Assembly (NCBI GenBank): GCA_030651815.1
Contig: JAUSBW010000191.1
Coordinates: forward strand, 1-60,557
Length of the DNA: 60,557 bases
Direction of reading: 5' to 3'
Source of the DNA: Methanoregula sp.
GTDB taxonomy: Archaea > Halobacteriota > Methanomicrobia > Methanomicrobiales > Methanospirillaceae
Positions 46,071 through 54,358 of the stretch are shown here, piece after piece. A program made the translations under genes and the position numbers. Each line of letters starts with the position of its first letter. The stretch's first letter is position 1. The notes under the pieces were generated by a model that did no database searches, was not told the DNA's origin, and was given only the letters and a program-made list of their open reading frames with translations.

Positions 46071-47363
46071 ATGCCCGAAACCGAAGACCCGTCAACGGGA
46101 TTATTTAAAAAATATCTTACTAACAACCGGATATTCAAGGATCGTGAAGTGCTCAGGCACTCTTATCGTCCTCAGATCCTCCCTCACAGAAAACCACAGA
46201 TTGAGGAAGTTGCATCAATATTAGCACCCTCGCTTAGAAATGAAACCCCTTCAAACATCCTGATTTATGGAAAAACTGGTACAGGTAAGACCGCCTGCGT
46301 CCGGTACGTAGGAACAGAACTCGAAAAAGCGAGCAGCAAGATGGGCCCGGTCTGCCGTCTCGTTCACCTCAATTGCGAAGTGATCGATACCCAGTACCGG
46401 GTGCTTGCCCAGATAGCCAAGAGTCTTGATGTATCTGAAGAACTGGGAAGTGACAAAACACGTACACACATACCCATGACCGGGTGGCCCACGGATCAGG
46501 TTTACGCGGAGCTCAAAAACCAGCTAGAGTCCAGTGGTGGTGTACTGGTCATAGTACTCGATGAGATCGATAAACTGGTAAAAAAAAGTGGTGATGACAC
46601 TCTCTATAATCTCACCCGTATCAACTCCGATCTGAAAAATTCCAAAGTCAGTATCATCGGGATTTCAAACGACCTGAGCTTCAAGGATTTCCTTGATCCC
46701 CGCGTCCTCTCCTCGCTCTCAGAAGAAGAGATCGTGTTTCCCCCTTATAATGCACCGCAACTGGTAGACATTCTTGCACAGCGCGCTGACGGGGCGTTTA
46801 TTGCCGGGGCACTTGCAGAAGGTGTTATTCCCCTGTGTTCTGCACTGGCAGCACAGGAGCATGGTGATGCCAGGCGGGCACTTGACCTGTTCAGGATCTC
46901 CGGAGAACTCGCCGATCGCGATGAATCCTCGCAGGTTACTGAGGCACACGTCAAGCAGGCCCAGGCCAAAATTGAGACTGACAGCATGATTGAATGCATC
47001 GCGACCCTGCCCACTCAGAGCAAGCTGATCCTCTTCTCGATGCTGATCTTAGAAAAACTGGGCCAGAATATCTTTACGAGCGGAGAGGTCTCACGTATAT
47101 ATCAGGATATTGCCCCGACTATCCAGCTCGATGTGCTCACCCACCGCAGGATCACCGATCTGATCTCTGAATTGAACATGCTCGGAGTGATCAACACCCG
47201 TGTCGTGAGCCGCGGACGGTATGGCAGGACAAAAGAGATGTGGTTTGATTCCAACACGGACAAGATCCGCGAGGTCGTCTTAAAGGATATACGGCTCAAC
47301 GGGCTTAAGGATCTTGACGTGTCCCGGATGGAAGCGAAGTGGTTGAAGACTTGGTTCAGGTGA
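46071..47363 (+). CDS. orc1: Orc1/Cdc6 replication initiator
   Basis: A 430-residue ORC1-type AAA+ protein. Walker A is IYGKTGTGKTA near 66, Walker B IVLDEIDKLV near 162 and sensor 1 GISNDLSF near 200. The initiator-specific motif and sensor 2 (HGDARRALDLFRISGELAD) lie near 265, and the C-terminal winged helix spans about 300-430 (LDVLTHRRITDLISELNMLGVI). It binds ORB elements and loads MCM. Its ORB-bearing upstream region supports both origin binding and autoregulation. An Lrp gene follows after six bases. Confidence 0.97.
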   Translation: MPETEDPSTGLFKKYLTNNRIFKDREVLRHSYRPQILPHRKPQIEEVASILAPSLRNETPSNILIYGKTGTGKTACVRYVGTELEKASSKMGPVCRLVHLNCEVIDTQYRVLAQIAKSLDVSEELGSDKTRTHIPMTGWPTDQVYAELKNQLESSGGVLVIVLDEIDKLVKKSGDDTLYNLTRINSDLKNSKVSIIGISNDLSFKDFLDPRVLSSLSEEEIVFPPYNAPQLVDILAQRADGAFIAGALAEGVIPLCSALAAQEHGDARRALDLFRISGELADRDESSQVTEAHVKQAQAKIETDSMIECIATLPTQSKLILFSMLILEKLGQNIFTSGEVSRIYQDIAPTIQLDVLTHRRITDLISELNMLGVINTRVVSRGRYGRTKEMWFDSNTDKIREVVLKDIRLNGLKDLDVSRMEAKWLKTWFR

Positions 47364-47369
47364 TACAGA

Positions 47370-47861
47370 ATGGATGAAAAGGATCTCGAACTCCTCCGTA
47401 TTCTCGAGGAGAACAGCCGGCTATCAGCGGATGAAATTTCGATTATGACGAACCTCTCAACAGCAGATGTTGAGAGTCGGGTTCACGCACTCGAAGCTGC
47501 ACAGGTGATCAAGCGGTATTCCACCGTGATCAACTGGGAACGGGCAGGAAATGGCGAGGTCTCAGCCGTCATCGAACTCAAAGTCAGTCCTGAACGCGAC
47601 TATGGTTATGACAGGATCGCAGAACGCCTCTCCCGGTTCAGGCAGGTAAAGACCCTTCGGCTCATGACAGGTACTTATGATCTGCAGCTCGTTGTAACGG
47701 GTAAGAACATGCAGGAGGTTTCGCGGTTTGTATCGGAGCACGTTGCTCCCATGGATCGGATCCGGGAGACTGCAACGCACATCATCATGAAGTCGTATAA
47801 GGAAAATGGCCACACGCTCTTTGAGCAGCAGGAGACAGAGCGCCTCCCGTATTCCTTCTGA
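47370..47861 (+). CDS. Lrp/AsnC family transcriptional regulator
   Basis: A 163-residue Lrp-type protein. An N-terminal helix-turn-helix (LSADEISIMTNLSTADVESRVHALEAAQVI) is followed by a RAM ligand-binding domain (AVIELKVSPERDYGYDRIAERLSRFRQVKTLRLMTGTYDLQLVV). It lies nine bases before an aminotransferase gene, which suggests it senses an amino acid and regulates that enzyme. The effector is unknown. Confidence 0.93.
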   Translation: MDEKDLELLRILEENSRLSADEISIMTNLSTADVESRVHALEAAQVIKRYSTVINWERAGNGEVSAVIELKVSPERDYGYDRIAERLSRFRQVKTLRLMTGTYDLQLVVTGKNMQEVSRFVSEHVAPMDRIRETATHIIMKSYKENGHTLFEQQETERLPYSF

Positions 47862-47870
47862 GGTAGAGAT

Positions 47871-49028
47871 ATGCGCAATTTTGTTTCAGAGCGTGCAAAA
47901 ACGATCCCTCCATCCGGCATCAGGAAATTTTTTGACCTGGCCCTTACGATGGACAACGTGATCTCGCTGGGTGTGGGTGAACCGGATTTCAGTACCCCGT
48001 GGAACATCTGTGAATCGAGCATCTACTCCATCGAGCAGGGGACCACCTCATACACATCCAACAAGGGCCTCCCGTCACTCAGGGATGCATTGTCCCGGTA
48101 TCTTGGGCAGCACTACAACCTCCCGTACACCAGCAGTGATGAGATCCTTATAACCAGCGGTGTGTCTGAGGGGCTTGATATTGCCATACGGTCGATCGTT
48201 GATCCGGGTGACGAGGTGGCCATTGCCCAACCCGGTTATGTCTCTTATGCCCCCTGCGTAACTCTTTCTGGAGGAAAGCCTGTCCCTGTCAGGTGCACGG
48301 AAAAGGATCATTTCAAGCTCAACCCAGAAACCCTGCAGGAACAGATCACACCAAAGACCAAGGCACTGATCATCAACTTCCCCAACAATCCAACCGGCGC
48401 GGTGATGAACGGGAGCGATCTGAAAGCGATCGCAGACATTGTGATCGATAAGGACATCCTGCTGATCAGCGATGAGATCTATGCAGAGCTGACCTATGAG
48501 GGCACCCATGTTGCTTCGGCAACTGTCAGCGATCTGTGGGAGAGAACGATCACGCTGAACGGCTTTTCCAAGGCATATGCAATGACCGGATGGCGTGTCG
48601 GGTACCTGTGCGCCCCTAAAGAGCTCTGTGATGCAGCCCTCAAGATCCACCAGTATGTCATGCTCTGTGCCCCGGTGATGGGTCAGGTCGGGGCACTCGA
48701 AGCACTCCGGTCCGCTGAAGAGGATAAAAACAGCATGGTCAACGAGTACCGCCTCAGGCGCAACATGATTGTTGCTGGTTTAAATCGCATAGGTCTCATC
48801 TGCCATGTGCCAGAAGGAGCGTTTTATGCCTTCCCCTCCGTTAAAGGAACCGGTCTTTCCGATGTGGAATTTGCCGAACGGCTGTTAAAAGAGCAGAAGG
48901 TAGCTGTGGTTCCGGGCAGTGTTTTTGGTGATGGCGGAGAGGATCACCTCAGGTGTGCCTATGCGGTCTCAAGAAAAGATCTCTCTGAAGCGCTTGGCCG
49001 TATGGAGACTTTTATCAGCGGACTCTGA
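47871..49028 (+). CDS. Class I/II pyridoxal-phosphate aminotransferase
   Basis: A 385-residue fold-type I aminotransferase of the aspartate/aromatic group. Seen: LGVGEPDFSTPW near 36, NFPNNPTGAVM near 168, the PLP Lys in NGFSKAYAMTGWRVGYL near 232-248 and the substrate Arg region HLRCAYAVS near 360. The archaeal enzymes of this subgroup use aspartate, aromatic amino acids or alanine; the exact substrate is not decided. It is preceded within ten bases by the Lrp gene. Confidence 0.93.
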   Translation: MRNFVSERAKTIPPSGIRKFFDLALTMDNVISLGVGEPDFSTPWNICESSIYSIEQGTTSYTSNKGLPSLRDALSRYLGQHYNLPYTSSDEILITSGVSEGLDIAIRSIVDPGDEVAIAQPGYVSYAPCVTLSGGKPVPVRCTEKDHFKLNPETLQEQITPKTKALIINFPNNPTGAVMNGSDLKAIADIVIDKDILLISDEIYAELTYEGTHVASATVSDLWERTITLNGFSKAYAMTGWRVGYLCAPKELCDAALKIHQYVMLCAPVMGQVGALEALRSAEEDKNSMVNEYRLRRNMIVAGLNRIGLICHVPEGAFYAFPSVKGTGLSDVEFAERLLKEQKVAVVPGSVFGDGGEDHLRCAYAVSRKDLSEALGRMETFISGL

Positions 49029-49139
49029 TCCGCCAATTCTATCCCCCCGTTTCTATCCCATTCTCTCTGCGCTTAACAGGGTACAAGGAGATAAGGGATA
49101 GTTTATTTTGCACTTCAACCTATACTACATGAAACAAAT

Positions 49140-50150
49140 ATGAGCTGCACAATCATCGTTGGTGGATTTTTTGGGGATGAGGGCAAGGGCAAGATCGTTG
49201 CCCACATCGCTTTTAAGGATAAACCTGCAATCATCTCCCGCGGCGGTGTGGGTCCGAATGCCGGACACACTGTCCAAGTCGGAGATCGCGAATATGGTGT
49301 CCGCATGGTCCCATCCGGTTTTGTCTATAAGGATGCGAAACTCTGCATTGGGAGCGGCGTGCTCGTTGACCCCAGAGTCCTGAAATTCGAAGTTGACACC
49401 CTTGGCGTAAAAGGACGGATCTTTGTGGATAAGCGCTGCGGGATCATAACAGAAGATCATATCGCACGCGACAAGGGAAGCGACCACCTTGCAAAGAAGA
49501 TCGGGAGCACAGGATCAGGATGTGGACCCGCGAACTCCGATCGTGTTATGCGGATCTCCCCGCAGGCAAAGGATGTGCCTGAGCTTGCTGAATATCTACT
49601 GGATGTCCCCTTGGCGATAGACGCAGAACTGAAAAAAGGCAGTAATGTCCTGCTGGAAGGCACGCAGGGTTTTGGCATATCCCTGTATTACGGCACTTAT
49701 CCGTTTGTGACCAGCAAGGACACCTCCGCCTCCCAGATTGCGGCAGATAACGGTGTAGGGCCGACAAAGATTGACGATGTGGTTGTGGTCTTCAAGGCGT
49801 ACCCCACCCGTGTCGGGGAAGGTCCGTTCAGCACCGAGATGACGTTTGAGAAATCCGATGCAATGGGAATCAAGGAGTTTGGGACGGTCACCCACCGGAA
49901 ACGCCGTGTCGGGGGCTGGGATGCGGACATGGCCCGGTACTCTGCGATGATCAACGGGTGTACGCAGGCCGCGATCACCGGCATTGACCGTGTGGACAAA
50001 GACTGCTTTGGTGTCAGGGACTTTGCAAAGTTATCCAAAAAAGCAAAAGACTTCATAAAGCAGGCAGAAGATGATATTGGATGCTCTGTTGCCCTGATAT
50101 CCACCGGTCCCGAAGTTACCCAGATTATCGATCTGAGGGATGAGTTGTAA
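49140..50150 (+). CDS. purA: Adenylosuccinate synthetase (short archaeal form)
   Basis: A 336-residue PurA, about 90 residues shorter than the bacterial enzyme, as usual in archaea. It joins IMP and aspartate with GTP to form adenylosuccinate. Motifs: GGFFGDEGKGKIVAH at 8 (P-loop), GPNAGHTV near 38 with the catalytic His, VLLEGTQGFGISLYYGTYPFVTSKDT near 170 and HRKRRVGGWD near 250. A TATA-like GTTTATTTT lies about 40 bp upstream. The stop overlaps the start of the Trm112-like gene. Confidence 0.96.
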   Translation: MSCTIIVGGFFGDEGKGKIVAHIAFKDKPAIISRGGVGPNAGHTVQVGDREYGVRMVPSGFVYKDAKLCIGSGVLVDPRVLKFEVDTLGVKGRIFVDKRCGIITEDHIARDKGSDHLAKKIGSTGSGCGPANSDRVMRISPQAKDVPELAEYLLDVPLAIDAELKKGSNVLLEGTQGFGISLYYGTYPFVTSKDTSASQIAADNGVGPTKIDDVVVVFKAYPTRVGEGPFSTEMTFEKSDAMGIKEFGTVTHRKRRVGGWDADMARYSAMINGCTQAAITGIDRVDKDCFGVRDFAKLSKKAKDFIKQAEDDIGCSVALISTGPEVTQIIDLRDEL

Positions 50151-50332
50151 TGAGACGCTCCTTAATGGATATTCTCTGTTGTCCTGTCTGCAAGGGAGAC
50201 CTTGTCCTTTCGGTCATCAAAGAGGATGACAAAGAGATCCTGGAAGGCGGACTTCATTGTGCTGCATGCCGGGTGGACTATCCCATCAACAAAGGCATCC
50301 CCAATCTTCTGCCCCAGATTCACCAGAAATAA
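50150..50332 (+). CDS. Trm112-like zinc-binding protein
   Basis: A 60-residue protein with CCPVCKGDL near 10, CAACRVDYPI near 41 and GIPNLLP near 51, the signature of Trm112/UPF0434 proteins. They bind zinc and activate SAM methyltransferases that act on tRNA, rRNA or release factor. Its ATG overlaps the last base of purA, so translation is coupled. Confidence 0.9.
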   Translation: MRRSLMDILCCPVCKGDLVLSVIKEDDKEILEGGLHCAACRVDYPINKGIPNLLPQIHQK

Positions 50333-50343
50333 CAGGTGAAGGC

Positions 50344-50913
50344 ATGAACTTCCCGTTCCCCTTTTTTGTACTGATCTCTGCGGGCACCGGGAGTAATGAT
50401 TCAGGTTTTGAGATACACCTCAATCGCAGCGGCATCAATTCGATTGACCTGCCAAGGGGAAAGATACAAGCAGTAACCGGCAACAACCTGAAGGTGAAAT
50501 TCGTAAACCGCGGGGCCCCGATTCACATCACCATCACCGCTGCAAATGCCGGCATGTTCACCGATTTTTTTCACGAGAACATGTATGTCGTTGACGAATC
50601 GGTGCTGACGATCCCGGTGTATACCGATATCCAGGAAGGGTTCTTTGATCTGGAAATTATCGCAGGATACGGCGTAATGAAAACCACAGCCCGTGTGGAT
50701 GTTATACATCCCCCACAAAAGAAACCGATCATCTTAGAAGAATCTCCTGTCCAACCGGTTGCCCGCGGCCGCCCCCATCTTCTGATGGTTATGATGGGAA
50801 TTGCACTTATCCTCTACACTGCCTGGCTCTATACCACAATTGAACTGTTAAACATCGCCTCGTTCATCATGCTCATCGTTGGTGCACTCTACATATGGTA
50901 CCGTCAGCGATAG
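50344..50913 (+). CDS. Membrane-anchored protein of unknown function
   Basis: A 189-residue protein. A soluble beta-sandwich-like domain (about 10-130: IHLNRSGINSIDL, NLKVKFVNRGAPIHITITA) is followed by two C-terminal hydrophobic segments (LLMVMMGIALILYTAWLY and [19 protein letters not shown]). The hydrophobic N-terminus FPFPFFVLISAG may be part of the domain. I know no function; similar proteins occur in methanogens and haloarchaea. I start it at the ATG at 50344, which is preceded by GGTGAAGG; the longer reading has no such site. It overlaps cbiB by 19 bases. Confidence 0.8.
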   Translation: MNFPFPFFVLISAGTGSNDSGFEIHLNRSGINSIDLPRGKIQAVTGNNLKVKFVNRGAPIHITITAANAGMFTDFFHENMYVVDESVLTIPVYTDIQEGFFDLEIIAGYGVMKTTARVDVIHPPQKKPIILEESPVQPVARGRPHLLMVMMGIALILYTAWLYTTIELLNIASFIMLIVGALYIWYRQR

Positions 50914-51836
50914 CCCTTGTCGCGTTCGTCCTTTTTGCCGCACTTCTGGTTGACCGGCTGACAGGTGATCCGCATTCAGCCTGTCACCCGGTTGCTCTTA
51001 TCGGCCGGTTCATCGGCTGGTGGGGGAAGCCTGAACTCTACTCTCCTGAAATCCAGCGATTTACCGGAGCCCTTCTCTGGCTGGTGACCATTGTCCTCTT
51101 TGCGGCCCCGTTTTACTGCTTTGCTGCCCTTGCTCCGTGGTACCTGTACCTGATTATCGCCCCATTCCTGCTGAAATGCTGTTTTGCGTGGCGATCCTTA
51201 GAGGAGCACACGCTCGCTGTCGTGGACGCTCTCAGGGATGGCATAGGGACCGGGCGGGAAAAAGTGAAAATGCTGGTCTCCCGCAGTACGGCAACTCTTG
51301 ATAGTGAACATATCCTCTCTGCCGGTTACGAATCCATGACAGAAAATCTCACAGACAGTATCATCTCGCCGCTCTTCTTCTTCTGTCTGTTCGGGATAAC
51401 CGGGGCGGCAGTCTTTCGTGCGGCCAATACCATGGACGCGATGCTGGGATACCGGGACGAACGCGAGCGTATCGGGTGGTGCGCAGCCCGGATGGATGAT
51501 ATCCTCAATTATATCCCGGCCCGGATCACCGCTCTTCTCATTCTGCTGCACTTCGCACAAAAAGGGCGTCTCTCCCATGCACTACGGGTAATGCGGCGGG
51601 ATGGCAGGAATCGGCCCGGGTTCAATGGTGGGATTGTGATGGCAGCGATGGCTGGCGGTGCCGGTGTGCGGTTTGAGAAGCCCGGTATGTATACTATCGG
51701 TGACAGCGAACGAACGCTTGACGAGGGAGGTGCAGACATTCTTGAGGCAACAAGGATGGTCACCCTGATGTTTGCACTGATTGCCGTTGGTACTCTGTTT
51801 TTATTGGGATCGTTGATCAATAGTACCGTCATATGA
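50895..51836 (+). CDS. cbiB: Adenosylcobinamide-phosphate synthase CbiB
   Basis: A 313-residue membrane enzyme of the CobD/CbiB family, which attaches aminopropanol phosphate to adenosylcobyric acid in corrinoid synthesis, needed for methyltransferases of methanogenesis. It has [22 protein letters not shown] near 18-39, [17 protein letters not shown] near 112 and [17 protein letters not shown] near 175. Several hydrophobic segments lie at 5-22, 60-95, 155-175 and the C-terminus. It overlaps the preceding gene and pdxS. Confidence 0.93.
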   Translation: MVPSAIALVAFVLFAALLVDRLTGDPHSACHPVALIGRFIGWWGKPELYSPEIQRFTGALLWLVTIVLFAAPFYCFAALAPWYLYLIIAPFLLKCCFAWRSLEEHTLAVVDALRDGIGTGREKVKMLVSRSTATLDSEHILSAGYESMTENLTDSIISPLFFFCLFGITGAAVFRAANTMDAMLGYRDERERIGWCAARMDDILNYIPARITALLILLHFAQKGRLSHALRVMRRDGRNRPGFNGGIVMAAMAGGAGVRFEKPGMYTIGDSERTLDEGGADILEATRMVTLMFALIAVGTLFLLGSLINSTVI

Positions 51837-52729
51837 AACTCGAGGAACTGAGATTCGGTACCGAGCTCCTCAAGCGCGGCTTTGCATCCATGCAGAAAGG
51901 GGGCGTTATCATGGATGTGGTGAATGCTGAGCAGGCGAAAATTGCAGAGGAGGCCGGGGCCGTTGCAGTCATGTCGCTGGAGCGGGTGCCTTCAGATATC
52001 CGGAAGATGGGAGGAGTTGCCCGTATGGCAGATCCCCAGAAAGTTATTGAGATCATCGAAGCGGTATCCATTCCGGTGATGGGCAAAGTGCGGATCGGCC
52101 ACTTTGTCGAGGCGCAGGTACTCGAAACGCTCGGTGTAGACATGATCGACGAGAGTGAAGTCCTGACACCGGCAGATGAGCAATATCATATCGATAAGAA
52201 ACGGTTCAAGGTCCCCTTCGTCTGCGGTGCCCGCGATCTTGGCGAGGCGCTGCGCCGAATCAATGAAGGAGCCGCTATGATCCGGACCAAGGGTGAGGCA
52301 GGGACCGGAAACGTAGTAGAGGCAGTTCGCCACATGCGAAACATCATGGGAGAGATTCGCATGCTCAAGGGAATGGACAAACAGGAGATGATCGACTATG
52401 CCCGGGACATTGAAGCCCCGGCAGAACTGGTCATCGAATGTTCCGAGCGCGGCAGGTTGCCTGTTGTAAACTTCTCCGCGGGAGGTATTGCTACACCATC
52501 CGATGCCGCAATGATGATGCAGCTGGGCGCAGACGGCGTGTTTGTCGGGTCCGGGATCTTCAAATCCACCAGTCCTGAACTTATGGCAAAAGCGATCGTT
52601 GACGCCGTCAACCACTTCAACGAACCTGAAGTTATCGCACGGGTGAGCCGTGGGCTTGGCGATGCGATGCCCGGTCTCGATATCCACACTCTCAGGGATG
52701 ATGAGGTGCTGCAGACCCGTGGACGTTAA
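51833..52729 (+). CDS. pdxS: Pyridoxal 5'-phosphate synthase lyase subunit PdxS
   Basis: A 298-residue TIM-barrel PdxS, which builds PLP from ribose 5-phosphate, glyceraldehyde 3-phosphate and ammonia. It has [21 protein letters not shown] near 22, the first Schiff-base Lys in [14 protein letters not shown] near 82, the second in [12 protein letters not shown] near 150 and [27 protein letters not shown] near 215. The start overlaps the cbiB stop (ATGA) and the end overlaps pdxT. Confidence 0.97.
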   Translation: MKLEELRFGTELLKRGFASMQKGGVIMDVVNAEQAKIAEEAGAVAVMSLERVPSDIRKMGGVARMADPQKVIEIIEAVSIPVMGKVRIGHFVEAQVLETLGVDMIDESEVLTPADEQYHIDKKRFKVPFVCGARDLGEALRRINEGAAMIRTKGEAGTGNVVEAVRHMRNIMGEIRMLKGMDKQEMIDYARDIEAPAELVIECSERGRLPVVNFSAGGIATPSDAAMMMQLGADGVFVGSGIFKSTSPELMAKAIVDAVNHFNEPEVIARVSRGLGDAMPGLDIHTLRDDEVLQTRGR

Positions 52730-53309
52730 GATCGGCATTCTCGCGTTGCAGGGCAACGTGAGCGAGCACATCGATGCATTTGTGCTCGCACTCGATCGTC
52801 TTGATTGCGGGAGTTCTTCAGCAGTAGTCACCGTACGCCACCCTGCTGATCTGGAAGGCTGTCACGCGTTAGCCCTCCCGGGCGGGGAATCGACTACCAT
52901 CTCCCGGCTCATAGACAAGAATCACCTCTATGAGCCGATCCGGAATTTCTCCGGAGGGATTTTTGCCACCTGTGCCGGCATGGTACTAATTGCGACTCAT
53001 GTGGATGATGCCCGCATCAATACACTGAATCTTATCGACATGACCGTGGACAGGAACGCATTTGGCCGTCAGCGGGAATCATTTGAAACGGATATTCCCA
53101 TTGCAGGTGTAGATGGGGGTCTGTTCCATGCAATCTTCATCCGGGCACCGGTTGCAACCCACGCTGGTGCCGGTGTTACGGTGCTCTCCCGGCTGGATCA
53201 AGGGATCGTCGCTGTAGAGCAGGGGAAGCACATGGCGCTCTCGTTCCACCCGGAACTCGGCGGGGATACCCGGCTGCACGAGCGGTTTTTGAAAAAGATT
53301 GGCGTTTAA
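52719..53309 (+). CDS. pdxT: Pyridoxal 5'-phosphate synthase glutaminase subunit PdxT
   Basis: A 196-residue class I glutamine amidotransferase that supplies ammonia to PdxS. Nucleophile Cys near 85 in FATCAGM, His/Glu near 178-180 in SFHPELG, and LPGGESTTI near 47. The GTG at 52719 gives the canonical start [11 protein letters not shown] and overlaps the pdxS end by 11 bases. The 53310-53808 region after it holds no intact gene. Confidence 0.96.
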   Translation: MDVKIGILALQGNVSEHIDAFVLALDRLDCGSSSAVVTVRHPADLEGCHALALPGGESTTISRLIDKNHLYEPIRNFSGGIFATCAGMVLIATHVDDARINTLNLIDMTVDRNAFGRQRESFETDIPIAGVDGGLFHAIFIRAPVATHAGAGVTVLSRLDQGIVAVEQGKHMALSFHPELGGDTRLHERFLKKIGV

Positions 53310-53519
53310 CCGCATATCACCGGTTACCTCCCCCTTTTCTGGCATAATCCCTTCTTGGGATGCATAACCGTCTTCATTCTATTTTGGCGAAGTCAGGATC
53401 TCAGGGACGGGACCCTGCAGTCCAGCCAGCTTACCGGCAAAAGGCAAAAATCCCATCATTAGAAATGAGATGGCTACAAGGATATCTTTGTCATTGATTC
53501 GAAATTGTGCGGCTCAAAA

Positions 53520-53588
53520 AAAAAGAATCTTCCACCTCTCGCTAACCGTCAAGGGGCAAGTGGTTTTCGGGCAGGGGCAGTCCTCCCT
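53520..53588 (-). pseudogene. Remnant of a Cys-rich small protein related to the one at 59598-59771
   Basis: The minus strand encodes DCPCPKTTC at 53556-53582, identical to residues 8-16 of the 57-residue protein 6 kb away. A stop codon lies four codons upstream and there is no start. After the motif the reading drifts away, and only a shifted frame gives a vaguely similar RLARGGRF. This looks like a decayed second copy. Confidence 0.5.
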
Positions 53589-53774
53589 TCAAATCGGTGT
53601 CATGGTATGAGAAGTTTGTTGATGGTTGGTAAGGTTAATGGATGTAATTTTAGGGAATTGTTGGGATCATGTGGTGTGGTTTTTCCGATATAGGTGCCAT
53701 CCTGCCGACAGCGCACCATAGGTATACGGGAGGTCAAATCTCCCTTTTCGCATGCCAGGCATCGATTTGGGATG

Positions 53775-53785
53775 AATATTTATTA
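53775..53785 (+). promoter_or_regulatory. TATA box of the 84-residue protein gene
   Basis: AATATTTATTA lies about 29 bp before the ATG at 53809, so the transcript should be leaderless or have a leader of a few bases. Confidence 0.5.
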
Positions 53786-53808
53786 CCCGGCGCGTAGCAC
53801 GTACCATA

Positions 53809-54063
53809 ATGACTATCAGAAAAATGCGCCGGAAAAATGCAGAAAAACCGTTTCATGAAGCAGTGACCGATCTGCTCTTCTCCGCTATGGCAAACCACGA
53901 GGATTTCATCCTGACCTATGAGGTCAACCCCTCCACCAGTAAAAAGGAAATTCATGTGATGTCAGGGAAATTAATTTCCTCTGATCTGCTTGGGACGTTT
54001 AAGGCACATGTCGCACAGCAGCTTGACGAGGGGAGCGGACACCATATCCGGCAGATGGAATAA
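53809..54063 (+). CDS. Small protein of unknown function (84 residues)
   Basis: A basic N-terminus (MTIRKMRRKNAEKPF) is followed by an amphipathic helix (HEAVTDLLFSAMANHED), strands (ILTYEVNPS, KEIHVMSGKLI) and a final helix (LGTFKAHVAQQLDEG). It has no Cys cluster, signal or membrane segment. A well-placed TATA box and normal codon use support a real gene. I recognise no family. It stands alone with about 300 bp before the sensor kinase, a stretch in which only promoter-like elements are visible. Confidence 0.6.
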   Translation: MTIRKMRRKNAEKPFHEAVTDLLFSAMANHEDFILTYEVNPSTSKKEIHVMSGKLISSDLLGTFKAHVAQQLDEGSGHHIRQME

Positions 54064-54358
54064 GGCAAACATCCTCTCTCATCGCAGTTTAATCATGTCA
54101 CAGTATCAGTATACTCCCGTCCCGTCTTCTAAATGAGAAACATTTAGGAGTTTCTCTCCAACTGCTTTTCTGGTTGGTGCGATTACTAAAAAGTATAAAA
54201 ACAGGGAATTTCAATGAGGAAACCCTAAAAACCGGCGGGTTCCCACAAACTTTATCAGATAGAAGGATCATCCTCAACGTATACACTGAGGATATCGGAA
54301 ACATGCAGGCTAAAATACTGTATAGGATCTATAAATTCATCATTGATTATTTCTCTGG

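Larger units (their letters stand above)
53310..53808. other. 499-bp region without an intact gene
   Basis: It holds a minus-strand fossil of a Cys-rich small protein (53520-53588), an imperfect hairpin GGGAG/CTCCC followed by TTTT near 53729-53747 and a TATA box for the next gene. A 62-codon plus-strand reading at 53505-53693 shows nothing recognisable. Confidence 0.5.

Noticed and set aside
53505-53693. 62-codon plus-strand reading after pdxT
   Set aside because: It is antisense to the Cys-rich fossil and has no coding features of its own.
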